A stretch of 64,000 bases of DNA from Pararhodobacter sp. (GTDB lineage: Bacteria > Pseudomonadota > Alphaproteobacteria > Rhodobacterales > Rhodobacteraceae), in contig JAFIEK010000010.1 in assembly GCA_020832545.1 (NCBI GenBank), positions 1 through 64,000 on the forward strand. Direction: 5' to 3'. This document shows positions 34,729 through 43,268 of this stretch, piece after piece. Numbering within the stretch: the first letter of the stretch is position 1; the number at the start of each line of letters is the position of its first letter. Below the pieces are notes generated by a model. It was not told the origin of the DNA. It saw only the letters and a program-made list of their open reading frames with translations, and ran no database searches. Made by a program: the position numbers and the translations under genes.

Positions 34729-35151
34729 ATGACCCTTGCCACCCCTCAGATCATTGCCACCGATGCGCAGACCGGCAGCGAGCGCCCGGTGCGTCCGGCG
34801 CTTTTGCGCGGCTGGCAGCGGCGCTGCCCGGCGTGCGGCGAAGGGCATATGATGACAGGATATCTGAAGGTCCGGCCAGAATGCCCGTCTTGCGGCGAGG
34901 AACTGCACCACCAACGCGCCGACGATGGCCCGGCTTTTCTGACCATCCTGATCGTCGGCAAGGTGGTGATGGCGGTGTATATTTCGGTTTTCTTGGCCTT
35001 TCAGCCGGATCCGTGGATCATGATCACCCTGTGCTGGTCACTGGCCTTGGGGATGGCGTTGTTCTTGTTGCCGCGCCTGAAGGGGGTCTTCGTGGGGTTG
35101 CAATGGTCGAAACGGATGCATGGTTTCTCAGATACACGGCGCAACGAATGA
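34729..35151 (+). CDS. DUF983 family membrane protein
   Basis: A 140-aa protein: a zinc ribbon (CPACGEG...CPSCGEE, residues about 33-60) followed by two membrane helices (about 72-92 and 97-117). This is the DUF983 layout, common in alphaproteobacteria. Function is not established. Its stop overlaps the Nudix gene start (ATGA). Confidence 0.85.
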   Translation: MTLATPQIIATDAQTGSERPVRPALLRGWQRRCPACGEGHMMTGYLKVRPECPSCGEELHHQRADDGPAFLTILIVGKVVMAVYISVFLAFQPDPWIMITLCWSLALGMALFLLPRLKGVFVGLQWSKRMHGFSDTRRNE

Positions 35152-35852
35152 CCACGCTTGAAATCGCCACGCCTGACAAGACCGCCATCCGCGATGCCGC
35201 CACAATCGTTTTGGTGCGCGATACCGATGGCCCCGCCCCTAGGGTGCTGATGGGCCAGCGCGGGGCGGGGGCGGCCTTCATGCCCAACAAGTTCGTCTTT
35301 CCCGGCGGGGCGATCGACCCTGACGACAGCGTGATCACATTCCCCCGTCCGATCGACGCCCTGAGCCGTCAGCGGCTGCTGGCGGAACCCGTCACCCCGA
35401 TGGCCCCCGCGCCCGAGGCGATGCTGGCCGCCGCCATCCGCGAATTGTGGGAGGAGGCAGGCTTGATGCTGGCCAGCCCCGGCCCCTGGGAAGGTCCCCT
35501 TCCCGAGGACTGGCGCCGCTTCGCCGAAGCCGGGATGCGCCCGGCCCCCGAAACGCTGCACTACATCTTCCGCGCCATCACGCCGCCGGGTCGCACTCGT
35601 CGTTTCGATGCACGGTTCTTTCTGGCCGATGCCCGCGCGCTGGCCGGCGACCCGGATGATTTCTCGCATGCCTGCGAGGAACTAAGCCATCTGCACTGGA
35701 TCGAACTGAGCGAGGCGCGGCGGCTGGACCTGCCCTTTATCACCGAGGTCGTTCTGGCCGAGGCCGAGGCGGTGTTGCATGACGGCACGCCCGAAAGCGT
35801 GCCCTTTTTCGACAATTCCGGCACCGCGCCGGTGTTTCGCCGGATCGGCTGA
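35148..35852 (+). CDS. Nudix hydrolase with an insertion in the Nudix box
   Basis: A 234-aa hydrolase. PGGAIDPDD begins the Nudix box and REL(W)EEAGL ends it, but about 40 residues lie between them instead of the usual few. Such a split box is typical of the NUDT19-like branch, whose members cleave CoA derivatives. Substrate here is inferred only from that similarity. Followed by a strong bidirectional terminator. Confidence 0.82.
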   Translation: MTTLEIATPDKTAIRDAATIVLVRDTDGPAPRVLMGQRGAGAAFMPNKFVFPGGAIDPDDSVITFPRPIDALSRQRLLAEPVTPMAPAPEAMLAAAIRELWEEAGLMLASPGPWEGPLPEDWRRFAEAGMRPAPETLHYIFRAITPPGRTRRFDARFFLADARALAGDPDDFSHACEELSHLHWIELSEARRLDLPFITEVVLAEAEAVLHDGTPESVPFFDNSGTAPVFRRIG

Positions 35853-35870
35853 CCGACACACAGCACGGAT

Positions 35871-35906
35871 AAAAAAAAGGCCCCGCAATTACGCCGGGGC
35901 CTTTTT
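35871..35906. terminator. Bidirectional intrinsic terminator
   Basis: An A8 run (35871-35878), a 7-bp stem GGCCCCG (35879-35885) with CGGGGCC (35895-35901), and a T5 run (35902-35906). It lies between the convergent Nudix and gltX genes and has a U-tail on both strands. Confidence 0.9.
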
Positions 35907-35931
35907 GGTGTGTAGCGCGGTTTTGCCTCGT

Positions 35932-37257
35932 TCACGCTTTTGCGGGCACCTTTTGCAAGAGCGGCATCAGTGTGGCCATGTCCGGCCCATGCGCCTGCCC
36001 GGTCAGCGCCTTGCGCAGCGGCATGAAGAGGCCCTTGCCCTTGCGCCCTGTCGCCTCCTTGACGGCGGCAGTCCAGTTAGCCCATGCGTCAGGGCCATAT
36101 GGCGGCGGCGGCAGCAGTTTCAACGCCTCGGCCACGAAATCGGCATCCTCGGGCGCGATATCGGGCTCGGCACCGTCACGGCACAGCGCCCACCAGCCAT
36201 CGAGATCATCCAGCCGGGTGATGTTTTCGCGCGCGACCGACCAGAACTGCTCGGCCTGCGCGTCGGGCACGCCCAGTGCGGCCAGCTTATCGGCCACGGC
36301 AGACAGGGGCAGCGCCTGCACATGCGCGCGGGTCAGTGGCCACAGATCCTCGACATCGAATTTGGTGGGGGCCGAGCCGAAATGCGACAGATCGAACCCT
36401 TCGGCAATGGCATCCAGATCGGCGCGTAGCTCAACCGGCTGGCTGGAACCCAGCCGCGCCATCAGCGACAACAGCGCCATCCGCTCCACCCCCTGTGCGC
36501 GCAGATCGCGCAAGGACAGCGTGCCCAGCCGTTTTGACAGCGCCTCGCCCTGCGCGCCGGTCAGAAGGCTGTGATGGGCAAAGGCGGGGGGCGTGCCGCC
36601 CATTGCCTTGATGATCTGGATCTGGGTTGCGGTATTCGTCACATGGTCGGCCCCGCGCACAATATGCGTCACCCCCATATCCATATCGTCAACTGATGAC
36701 GCAAACGTATACAAAACCTGTCCGTCAGCACGGATCAGCACTGGGTCCGAGACGCTGGCGGCGTCAATCGACAGATCGCCCAGAATACCATCCGGCCATT
36801 CGATACGTTCGTGATCAAGGCGGAAGCGCCAATAGCCCTGCCGCCCATCAGCGCGCAGCTTGTCGCGCGCGCCTGCATCCAGCGCCATCGCAGCGCGGTC
36901 ATAAACCGGCGGCTTGCCCATGTTCAGCTGCTTCTTGCGCTTGAGATCCAGCTCTGTCGGAGATTCGAAGCACTCGTAAAACCGTCCCTCATTGCGCAGC
37001 TTTTCAGCCTCGGCGCGGTAGCGGTCCAACCGTTCCGACTGCCGCTCAACCCGGTCCCAGTGCAGGCCCAGCCAATCCAGATCGGCCTTGATGCCATCGA
37101 CATATTCTTCTTTCGAACGCTCGCGATCGGTGTCATCAAGGCGCAGGATGAACTGCCCCCCGGTCTTGCGCGCGATCAGGTAGTTGAAGAGCGCCGTGCG
37201 CAGGTTGCCGATATGCAGATAGCCGGTGGGTGAGGGGGCGAAACGGGTGATGGTCAT
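35932..37257 (-). CDS. gltX: Glutamate--tRNA ligase
   Basis: A 441-aa class I synthetase. The HIGH motif lies in PTGYLHIGNLRTA; the KMSKS loop reads ALSKRLG, an accepted variant of one alphaproteobacterial GluRS form. LRLDDTDRERS and VRGADHVTNT are family motifs. It is somewhat short for GltX (usually ~470). Many alphaproteobacteria carry two GluRS proteins, one charging tRNA-Gln with glutamate; which form this is cannot be settled here. Confidence 0.92.
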   Translation of the reverse strand: MTITRFAPSPTGYLHIGNLRTALFNYLIARKTGGQFILRLDDTDRERSKEEYVDGIKADLDWLGLHWDRVERQSERLDRYRAEAEKLRNEGRFYECFESPTELDLKRKKQLNMGKPPVYDRAAMALDAGARDKLRADGRQGYWRFRLDHERIEWPDGILGDLSIDAASVSDPVLIRADGQVLYTFASSVDDMDMGVTHIVRGADHVTNTATQIQIIKAMGGTPPAFAHHSLLTGAQGEALSKRLGTLSLRDLRAQGVERMALLSLMARLGSSQPVELRADLDAIAEGFDLSHFGSAPTKFDVEDLWPLTRAHVQALPLSAVADKLAALGVPDAQAEQFWSVARENITRLDDLDGWWALCRDGAEPDIAPEDADFVAEALKLLPPPPYGPDAWANWTAAVKEATGRKGKGLFMPLRKALTGQAHGPDMATLMPLLQKVPAKA

Positions 37258-37329
37258 GAGAACTCTCCTGCTCGCGGCTCTTTTTCACACGCACGCGGTT
37301 TTGTCCATAACCTGCACGGAGGGGCCGCG

Positions 37330-37737
37330 ATGAGCGACTGGACGGGGCGCCATGCGCCCAGCCTAGAAGATATCGAGGCGCTGGCCGATCAAGCCCGCGC
37401 CAGCCTCCCTGAACCCTTCGCCCGCGCCGCTCAGGACGTAGCGGTGCAGGTGGTTGATTTCGCCAGCAGCGAGATGCTGGCCGATCTGGGGATCGAAGAC
37501 CCGTTCGAGCTGACGGGGCTTTACGACGGTGTGCCCCTGACCCAGAAATCGATCTTTGACAGCCCCGCCCAGCCTGATGTGATCTGGCTGTTTCGCGCGG
37601 CCATTCTGGATGAATGGCTGGCGCGCGGAAATGTGACGCTGGACCAGTTGGTCACGCATGTCTTTGTGCATGAACTGGCCCATCATCTGGGCTGGTCGGA
37701 CGAGGATATCGCCACAATCGACCGCTGGTGGGAGTGA
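37330..37737 (+). CDS. Small zincin-like metallopeptidase
   Basis: A 135-aa protein with the zinc-protease signature HELAHHLGWSDED: H114, E115 and H118, with an acidic third ligand (D124) six residues on. This is the minimal metallopeptidase family (PF06262) of about 120-140 aa found across bacteria, with unknown physiological substrate. Divergent from gltX with ~70 bases between. Confidence 0.85.
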   Translation: MSDWTGRHAPSLEDIEALADQARASLPEPFARAAQDVAVQVVDFASSEMLADLGIEDPFELTGLYDGVPLTQKSIFDSPAQPDVIWLFRAAILDEWLARGNVTLDQLVTHVFVHELAHHLGWSDEDIATIDRWWE

Positions 37738-37765
37738 CCGGTCCCGGCAGATGCGTGCGCCCCGA

Positions 37766-38398
37766 TCAGCGGCGGCGGTCGCGGCGCGATTGCATGGGCT
37801 GAAACGCAACCGACACATGCGCCTCGCAATAGGGCTTGCCGGCCACGGTCGGCAGGCCGCAGAACCAGAACTCCTCGGTCGCCGGGTCGCCGATCGGCCA
37901 TTTGCATGTGCGCTCGGTCAGTTCCATCAGGCTGAGCTTGCGCGCGGTCTTTTCGATCTCGCGCACATTGGCCAGTGCCTCGGGCGAGATTTCATGCGCC
38001 GAGGGCTGCGGCGGCAGCGGCTGGCCGGCGGGCACAATGGGCCGGCGGCCGGGCATCGGCACCACCTGCCCGCTTGACGCGGGTGAGGCGGATTCGGTGC
38101 CGGGTGTGGCGCTTGCGGGCTGGGCCGGGGCCTCGGCAGCCGGGCGGCGTGGCTCGGTCGTCGGAGCCTTGGCACGCGGCACGTCAGCCGGGGCGGCGGC
38201 GGCGGGCGCGGCCGCAGGTGTTTCGGCGGCGGCGGCGGCACTGCTGTCCCCGCCACGGCTGGACAGGCCCAGCCGGTGTACCTTGCCGATCACCGCATTG
38301 CGGGTCACTGACCCCAGTTCCTTGGCAATCTGCGAGGCCGAATTGCCTTCGGCCCACATCTTCTTGAGCAGTTCAACGCGCTCGTCGGTCCAGGACAT
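37766..38398 (-). CDS. gcrA: Cell-cycle regulator GcrA
   Basis: A 210-aa protein. The N-terminal DNA-binding domain (MSWTDERVELLKKMWAEG, then SASQIAKELG and TRNAVIGKVHRLGL) is the GcrA signature. A long Ala/Pro-rich linker (55-135) leads to the conserved C-terminal sigma-70-binding region (CKWPIGDP...FCGLP...PYCEAH). GcrA activates promoters carrying CcrM-methylated GANTC sites. Convergent with the zincin gene, divergent from the ABC permease. Confidence 0.95.
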   Translation of the reverse strand: MSWTDERVELLKKMWAEGNSASQIAKELGSVTRNAVIGKVHRLGLSSRGGDSSAAAAAETPAAAPAAAAPADVPRAKAPTTEPRRPAAEAPAQPASATPGTESASPASSGQVVPMPGRRPIVPAGQPLPPQPSAHEISPEALANVREIEKTARKLSLMELTERTCKWPIGDPATEEFWFCGLPTVAGKPYCEAHVSVAFQPMQSRRDRRR

Positions 38399-38550
38399 GC
38401 TCTCGACTCCGCAACGCGGCCCCCACGCCCTGTCAGGGCGCGTGCCGCAAATTTCGTTTTGCCCCTATTCTATCGGGGACGGGTTGAGATACAAGGCGTC
38501 CGCATCAATGGCAATGGCCGAGACGAAAAACACCGGGGAGAGTGTGGAAC

Positions 38551-39348
38551 ATGCAGCGCAATATGGGTGAACGCCGTTTCGGGCATGTCAACTGGATGGG
38601 CCTGCAAACACTGGCCCTGCGTGAAACGCGCCGGTTCCTGGCGGTCTGGACCCAGACACTGGCCGCACCGCTGATCACGGCGGGGCTGTTTCTGACGGTG
38701 TTCACACTGGCGATCGGCCCGTCGCGCGGACCGGTCATGGGGGTTGATTTCGTGGCCTTTCTTGCCCCCGGCATCCTGATGATGACGGTGATCCAGAACG
38801 CATTTGCCAACACCTCATCGTCGATCGTGATTTCGAAGGTGCAGGGCAATATCGTCGACACATTGATGCCGCCGCTGTCCTCGGCTGAACTGGTGGCCGG
38901 GTTTCTGGCGGGAGGGGCGGCGCGCGGGCTGATTGTGGCCATGATCATCGCGCTGGCGCTGTGGCTGACGCTGGGGCTGGTGCCCGCCAACCCGTTGTGG
39001 CTGCTGACGGTTTCTCTGATCGGCGCCTGCATGCTGGGTGCGATGGGGATCGTTGCCGGCATCTTGTCGAACAAGTTCGACCAGATCGCGGCGATCACCA
39101 ATTTCGTGGTCACACCATTGTCATTTCTGTCCGGCACCTTCTATTCCCTCGAAAGCCTGCCGGGCTGGTTGCAGACCATCAGCCATCTCAACCCGGTGTT
39201 CTATCTGATCGACGGCGCGCGCTACGGCTATCTGGGGGTCTCTGACAGCAATCCGGTGCTGGGCCTGACGGTCATCACCGTGACTACGGCGGCGCTGTCG
39301 GCGCTTGCATGGAACTGGTTCCGCACCGGCTTTCGCCTGAAACCATGA
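38551..39348 (+). CDS. ABC-2 type transporter permease
   Basis: A 265-aa membrane protein with six hydrophobic segments and the ABC-2 signature (FLSGTFYSLESLPGWLQ...HLNPVFYLIDGARYGYLG). GGGGAG lies 11 bases before the ATG at 38551, favoured over a GTG at 38542 that would overlap the ribosome site. The family exports drugs, lipids or polysaccharides. No ATPase gene lies next to it, so its partner must be elsewhere. Confidence 0.85.
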   Translation: MQRNMGERRFGHVNWMGLQTLALRETRRFLAVWTQTLAAPLITAGLFLTVFTLAIGPSRGPVMGVDFVAFLAPGILMMTVIQNAFANTSSSIVISKVQGNIVDTLMPPLSSAELVAGFLAGGAARGLIVAMIIALALWLTLGLVPANPLWLLTVSLIGACMLGAMGIVAGILSNKFDQIAAITNFVVTPLSFLSGTFYSLESLPGWLQTISHLNPVFYLIDGARYGYLGVSDSNPVLGLTVITVTTAALSALAWNWFRTGFRLKP

Positions 39349-39476
39349 GCCGCAGATCGCTCAACTGTGACAGACTGTAGCAGCCGCGAAATGCCTTGAA
39401 GGCTTGTATTTTGCGGGATTCATGTGCATCTAATGCAATGAACGGGGTCTTTGCCCGGATGATCGATGAGGACGCC

Positions 39477-39899
39477 ATGAACGCCAGAACTGCCATCTCC
39501 GCGCTCGCAGCCACCGCTTTCGGCCTGACGGGTTCTGCCGCTTTTGCGGGTGATCCGGCTGCCGGTGAAAACCAGTGGCGCCAGTGCCGTGCCTGCCACA
39601 TGATCGTGTCCCCTGAGGGCGAGACGATTCAGAATGGTGGCCGCGTTGGCCCCAACCTTTATGGCATCGTCGGGCGTCAGGCGGGCACTGTCGACGGGTT
39701 TCGTTATGGGGCCGATCTGGTCGCCGCCGGGGATGCCGGGCTGGTCTGGGATGAGGAAAGCTTCATCGCCTATGTCGAAAATCCCACCGGCTTCATCCGT
39801 GAATTCACCGGTAATGCCTCGGCCCGTTCGCCGATGAATTTCCAGATGCGCTCTGGTGCGGACGATATGTTCGCCTATTTCGAAAGCATCGCCAACTGA
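39477..39899 (+). CDS. Cytochrome c2-like class I c-type cytochrome
   Basis: A 140-aa periplasmic protein. GAGGA precedes the ATG; signal peptide ends SAAFA. The heme site is CRACH (C37, C40, H41) and Met120 (SPMNF) is the likely axial ligand. GPNLYGIVGRQAGT and GYDL-like (YGADLVAAGDAGLVWDEE) segments match the Rhodobacter c2/c550 family. It should carry electrons between the bc1 complex and an oxidase or reaction centre. Followed by two hairpins. Confidence 0.9.
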   Translation: MNARTAISALAATAFGLTGSAAFAGDPAAGENQWRQCRACHMIVSPEGETIQNGGRVGPNLYGIVGRQAGTVDGFRYGADLVAAGDAGLVWDEESFIAYVENPTGFIREFTGNASARSPMNFQMRSGADDMFAYFESIAN

Positions 39900-39910
39900 A
39901 ACCTGTGACC

Positions 39911-39971
39911 GGGCCTGATATCAGGCCCTTCACCGGTGTGACATAACGCTCCGCCCCGGCGGAGCGTTATG
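39911..39971. terminator. Tandem hairpins between cytochrome c and mmcB
   Basis: An 18-base perfect palindrome (39911-39928) and a 14-bp stem with a tiny loop (39942-39955 with 39958-39971) lie between convergent genes. Neither has a long T tail, but the second is very stable. Likely termination or mRNA-end protection for both genes. Confidence 0.7.
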
Positions 39972-39998
39972 CGTTTGATCAGCGTATTGCAAAGCGCA

Positions 39999-40472
39999 TT
40001 ACAGTCGGGGATCACGCAGCCCCATGTGTCGCCAGGCCGCCATCCGCGCAAAGCGCAGCGTCAGGGCCTTTCGGCGTGCCCCGGCCAGCGGCTGGGCCGG
40101 GGCCATGTGCACAATCTCGGCACCAAAGTCGTCAGCCAGAATCTGCCCGGCCCCGTCCGGCAACAGATCCACCGGAAATCCGGCCGGAACCGCCCAGAAG
40201 AAGCGATCACACCATTCCAGATAGCCGTGCCATTTGCGGTCTGAGGTGAAATCTGCGCGGCTGGATTTGCACTCGATCACCCAGATCTCGCCTTTGGGGC
40301 CCAGCGCCATCACATCAACGCGCAGACCCGGGCGCGGCACCACCTCATCCAACGCGGCGAAATCAAGCGAGCGCATCAAACGGCAGACACCGCGCGCCAG
40401 CCGCTGGCCGGGTGCAAGCGTCGAAAGGTCTGGGGCCGAAAGGCCGGGGGTATCAGGGTCATCAGGCTGCAT
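39999..40472 (-). CDS. mmcB: MmcB family DNA repair nuclease-like protein
   Basis: A 157-aa protein with a PD-(D/E)xK-type core: LRVDVMALGPKGEIWVIECK gives the Asp and the ExK pair, followed by SSRADFTSDRKW. MmcB is an alphaproteobacterial protein linked to mitomycin C tolerance. ATG at 40472 is preferred; a GTG at 40493 is possible. Divergent from the 6S RNA gene. Confidence 0.88.
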   Translation of the reverse strand: MQPDDPDTPGLSAPDLSTLAPGQRLARGVCRLMRSLDFAALDEVVPRPGLRVDVMALGPKGEIWVIECKSSRADFTSDRKWHGYLEWCDRFFWAVPAGFPVDLLPDGAGQILADDFGAEIVHMAPAQPLAGARRKALTLRFARMAAWRHMGLRDPRL

Positions 40473-40532
40473 CGGGTAGGATATGGCGCGCACGGGGCTG
40501 GCTGTCCAGCATCAGCGGGCCGTAGATGCCCC

Positions 40533-40561
40533 TTGCAGCAGGCCGGTGATGTACCTACATT
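40533..40561 (+). promoter_or_regulatory. Promoter of the 6S RNA gene
   Basis: TTGCAG (40533-40538) and TACATT (40556-40561) are 17 bases apart, placing the transcript start about 40567-40569, exactly where the folded RNA begins. Confidence 0.55.
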
Positions 40562-40566
40562 TGAAA

Positions 40567-40730
40567 GCGGCGGGTTCTGCTCTTCGCGTGCGAGGCCTTT
40601 TTCCAGTGGCCGATAAGCATTTCCGAGGGAGCTGGCTCTGCCAGGGTCCTGGCCCTGGTATCTGGCACCCACCTGATTAGTCAGGCTCTCGGGAAAACGA
40701 AACCTCTCACGGTCGCTGCGGGCCCGCCAC
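40567..40730 (+). ncRNA. ssrS: Probable 6S RNA
   Basis: This ~160-nt stretch has no ORF and folds into one long imperfect rod. The outer stem pairs 40569-40574 with 40723-40728. Next on the 5' side is a small hairpin (UUCGC-GU-GCGAG) followed by a segment ending GGCCGAUA, the same order as UUCGCAAGCGGGCC...GCCGAUA in E. coli 6S RNA. The terminal arm runs through UUUCCGAG/CUCUCGGGAAA pairing to an apical CCAGGG/CCCUGG hairpin. 6S RNA mimics an open promoter and sequesters sigma-70 polymerase in stationary phase. Its 3' end overlaps the end of the convergent membrane protein gene by about 24 bases. Ends are approximate. Confidence 0.7.
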
Positions 40731-41042
40731 TTCAGCCTCCACCTTGACCGGGATAAGCTGCCCGTCACGCGGCAACAGCGCCTCGCGCAGCCCGCCGTCG
40801 TCGCCGTTGTCTGTGTTTTCGGGCTCTGCCATCCGCATCACGCTGATGCCGAACTGAACGCCGGCAAAAACCAACCCATTGAAAAAGAACAGCAGAAACA
40901 GCGCCATCCATCCGCCCTGAGTGGCCATGATCAGGCTGCGCAGCCGGGCGACATCAGCCCAGAGAAGCGCCGTGACGAAAACTGCGGCCAAGCCAAAGCC
41001 GATCAGCACCTGACGGATGTAAAGTTTGACAAGCTCGGGCAT
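40707..41042 (-). CDS. Small two-helix membrane protein
   Basis: A 111-aa protein not assigned to a named family. Two membrane helices (about 10-28 and 43-66) are followed by an acidic cytoplasmic or periplasmic tail (EPENTDNGDDGG). The ATG at 41042 has an excellent AGGAG site; an earlier start at 41081 adds 13 Arg/Cys-rich residues. Its 3' end overlaps the predicted 6S RNA on the opposite strand. Confidence 0.75.
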   Translation of the reverse strand: MPELVKLYIRQVLIGFGLAAVFVTALLWADVARLRSLIMATQGGWMALFLLFFFNGLVFAGVQFGISVMRMAEPENTDNGDDGGLREALLPRDGQLIPVKVEAEVAGPQRP

Positions 41043-41139
41043 GCGGCATCTCCTGCGTTCCTGACAAAGATATAGGCGCACACCCGCTTTGATAAAGTAG
41101 CCAATCTGTCGCGCCCCCGCCCATCAGGCGGGATCGCAC

Positions 41140-41601
41140 TCAGAAGGCCTCGGGCCGGGCTTCACGAGCCATGTGATCAAGTACGGCATTGACGAATTTC
41201 GCCTCGCGCCCCTCAGGAAAGAAGGCCTGCGTGATCTGCACGAACTCGGTGATCACCACGCGCGGCGGCGTGTCCATCTGGGTCATTTCGGCCCCGGCGA
41301 CGCGAAACAGGGCGCGCAGCGTGGGGTCGATCCGGGCGATGGGCCATTTGACCACCAGTGCGCGGTCGGTCAACTGGTCGATATTCGCCTGATAATCCAC
41401 CGCCAGATCGACCAGCTTGCCGAAATGCGACAGATCGGCCCCGACCCAATCTGCATCCTCGCCCTCGGCGCCGATGCGATGGGTCTCGAACTCGTGGCGC
41501 ACTGATTCGACCGTCTGGCCGCTCTTTTCCATCTGAAACAGCGCCTGAACCGCATAAAAACGCGCCGCCGCGCGCAGGGCGCGCTTGTCCTTGCCGCTCA
41601 T
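41140..41601 (-). CDS. nusB: Transcription antitermination factor NusB
   Basis: A 153-aa all-helical RNA-binding protein (AARFYAVQALFQMEKSG; VVITEFVQITQAFFPEG; KFVNAVLDHMARE) that works with NusE at boxA for rRNA antitermination. The ATG at 41601 overlaps the ribH stop, giving the conserved bacterial order ribH-nusB. Confidence 0.94.
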   Translation of the reverse strand: MSGKDKRALRAAARFYAVQALFQMEKSGQTVESVRHEFETHRIGAEGEDADWVGADLSHFGKLVDLAVDYQANIDQLTDRALVVKWPIARIDPTLRALFRVAGAEMTQMDTPPRVVITEFVQITQAFFPEGREAKFVNAVLDHMAREARPEAF

Positions 41602-42146
41602 GCCCGGATGCCCCGGTCCTGAGCCTGCGCATATTGTGTCTCGTCGCCCTGCGGCCGAAAACCCACATCGCGGGCAACGCCGCCCCAACGCCGGGCCAGC
41701 GCGATCAGATGCAGCGCCGCCGCCGCAGCCCCGCCCCCTTTGTTCTGCGCCTTGGGATCGGCGCGCACAGCGGCCTGTTCGTGGGTTTCCACCGTCAGGA
41801 TGCCGTTGCCGACGCAGGCGCCTTGCAGCCCCAGAAGCGTGATCGCGCGCGAGCTGTCGTTGCACACGGTCTCATAATGCGTGGTCTCGCCGCGAATGAC
41901 GCAGCCCAGCGCCACATATCCATCGAAATTGGACATGCGAAAAGCCTGACCGATGGCGGTGGGAACTTCCAGCGCGCCGGGCACCTCGATCAGCTCATGC
42001 GCGGCGCCGACCTCGTCCAGCACGCCGCGCACCCCCTTGATCAGATCGTCAGCGATGTCGCGGTAATAGGGCGCGACGACGACCAGCAGCTTCACAGGCT
42101 TGTCGAAACGCGGCAGCGGCAGGGTGTAGTGGCTGGCTCCGGCCAT
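41598..42146 (-). CDS. ribH: 6,7-dimethyl-8-ribityllumazine synthase
   Basis: A 182-aa riboflavin-pathway enzyme joining 3,4-dihydroxybutanone phosphate with the ribitylamino-uracil. VPGALEVPTAI, GCVIRGETTHYE (with the catalytic His region) and GNGILTVETHEQA are diagnostic. A ~20-residue extension past the core is unusual but not disruptive. It lies three bases after ribB and overlaps nusB. Confidence 0.95.
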   Translation of the reverse strand: MAGASHYTLPLPRFDKPVKLLVVVAPYYRDIADDLIKGVRGVLDEVGAAHELIEVPGALEVPTAIGQAFRMSNFDGYVALGCVIRGETTHYETVCNDSSRAITLLGLQGACVGNGILTVETHEQAAVRADPKAQNKGGGAAAAALHLIALARRWGGVARDVGFRPQGDETQYAQAQDRGIRA

Positions 42147-42149
42147 GGC

Positions 42150-43268
42150 TTAATCCTTCGGAATCGGGCGCGTGCCGACAATCGACAGGCCATAGGCATC
42201 AAGACCAACCACGCGCGGTGTCGGCGAATTGGTCACCAGAAGCAGATCATGCAGACCCAGCGCAGCCAGTATCTGCGCGCCAAGGCCATACTGGCGAAGG
42301 GTCTGCGGCGCATGCGCCTCGCCCAGCATCAGCTTCATCGAAGTGTCGCGCAACAGCACCACCACGCCGCGCCCCTCGGCTGCGATGACCTGCATCGCCC
42401 CTTGCAGATCGCCCGCATGATCGGCCCCTACGCCCAGCACATCCTCCAGCGGGTTGAGCGCGTGCATACGCACCAGAACGGGGTCAGACGCCGACAGATC
42501 ACCTTTGCTGAGCACCACATGCTCAGCACCCTGTGTCTGGTCGGTAAAGACGCGCATCTGCCATTCGCCACCATAGAGCGATGACACGGTGCGAGTTTCG
42601 GTCTCACGCACCAGATTGTCATGGCGGCGGCGATAGGCAATCAGGTCGCTGATGGTGCCGATCTTCAGTCCGTGCTTCTGGGCAAAGGCGATCAGATCAG
42701 GCAGGCGCGCCATCTCGCCGTCATCCTTCATGATCTCGCAGATCACGCCCGCCGCATTCAGCCCCGCCAGCCGTGAAATATCCACCGCAGCTTCGGTATG
42801 CCCGGCGCGCACCAGAACCCCTCCGTCGCGCGCACGCAGCGGGAAGATGTGGCCGGGGGTGGCGATATCGGCCCCTGTTTTCGAAGGATCAATGGCCACA
42901 GCGACTGTGCGGGCGCGGTCATGAGCCGAAATGCCTGTCGTGACCCCCTCGCGCGCCTCGATCGACACAGTGAAGGCCGTTTCATGGCGCGAGGCGTTGT
43001 TGGTGGACATCAGCGGCAGACCCAGCGCGTCGATCCGGCTGCCGGGCAGCGACAGGCAGATCAGGCCGCGCCCGTAGGTGGCCATGAAGTTGACCGCCTC
43101 AGGCGTGCACATCTGGGCAGGGATCACCAGATCGCCCTCGTTCTCACGGTCCTCATGATCGACAAGGATGAACATGCGCCCGTTGCGGGCGTCATTGATG
43201 ATCTCTTCGGTGCTCGAAATGGCGTCGCGCCAGTTTTCCTCGACCGGGCCGGGGGTCTCAAAGGTCAT
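42150..43268 (-). CDS. ribB: 3,4-dihydroxy-2-butanone 4-phosphate synthase with degenerate GCHII domain
   Basis: A 372-aa two-domain protein. The N-terminal DHBP synthase is complete (DHEDRENEGDL; RHETAFTVS; RAGHTEAAVD). The C-terminal region aligns with GTP cyclohydrolase II, but where the zinc-binding CLTGDVFGSxxCDCG motif should be it reads NPLEDVLGVGADHAG, with all three cysteines gone. GTP cyclohydrolase activity must therefore come from another protein. Such RibB-X fusions are known in alphaproteobacteria. ATG at 43268 chosen from the GGAAAGGGA site. Confidence 0.92.
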   Translation of the reverse strand: MTFETPGPVEENWRDAISSTEEIINDARNGRMFILVDHEDRENEGDLVIPAQMCTPEAVNFMATYGRGLICLSLPGSRIDALGLPLMSTNNASRHETAFTVSIEAREGVTTGISAHDRARTVAVAIDPSKTGADIATPGHIFPLRARDGGVLVRAGHTEAAVDISRLAGLNAAGVICEIMKDDGEMARLPDLIAFAQKHGLKIGTISDLIAYRRRHDNLVRETETRTVSSLYGGEWQMRVFTDQTQGAEHVVLSKGDLSASDPVLVRMHALNPLEDVLGVGADHAGDLQGAMQVIAAEGRGVVVLLRDTSMKLMLGEAHAPQTLRQYGLGAQILAALGLHDLLLVTNSPTPRVVGLDAYGLSIVGTRPIPKD

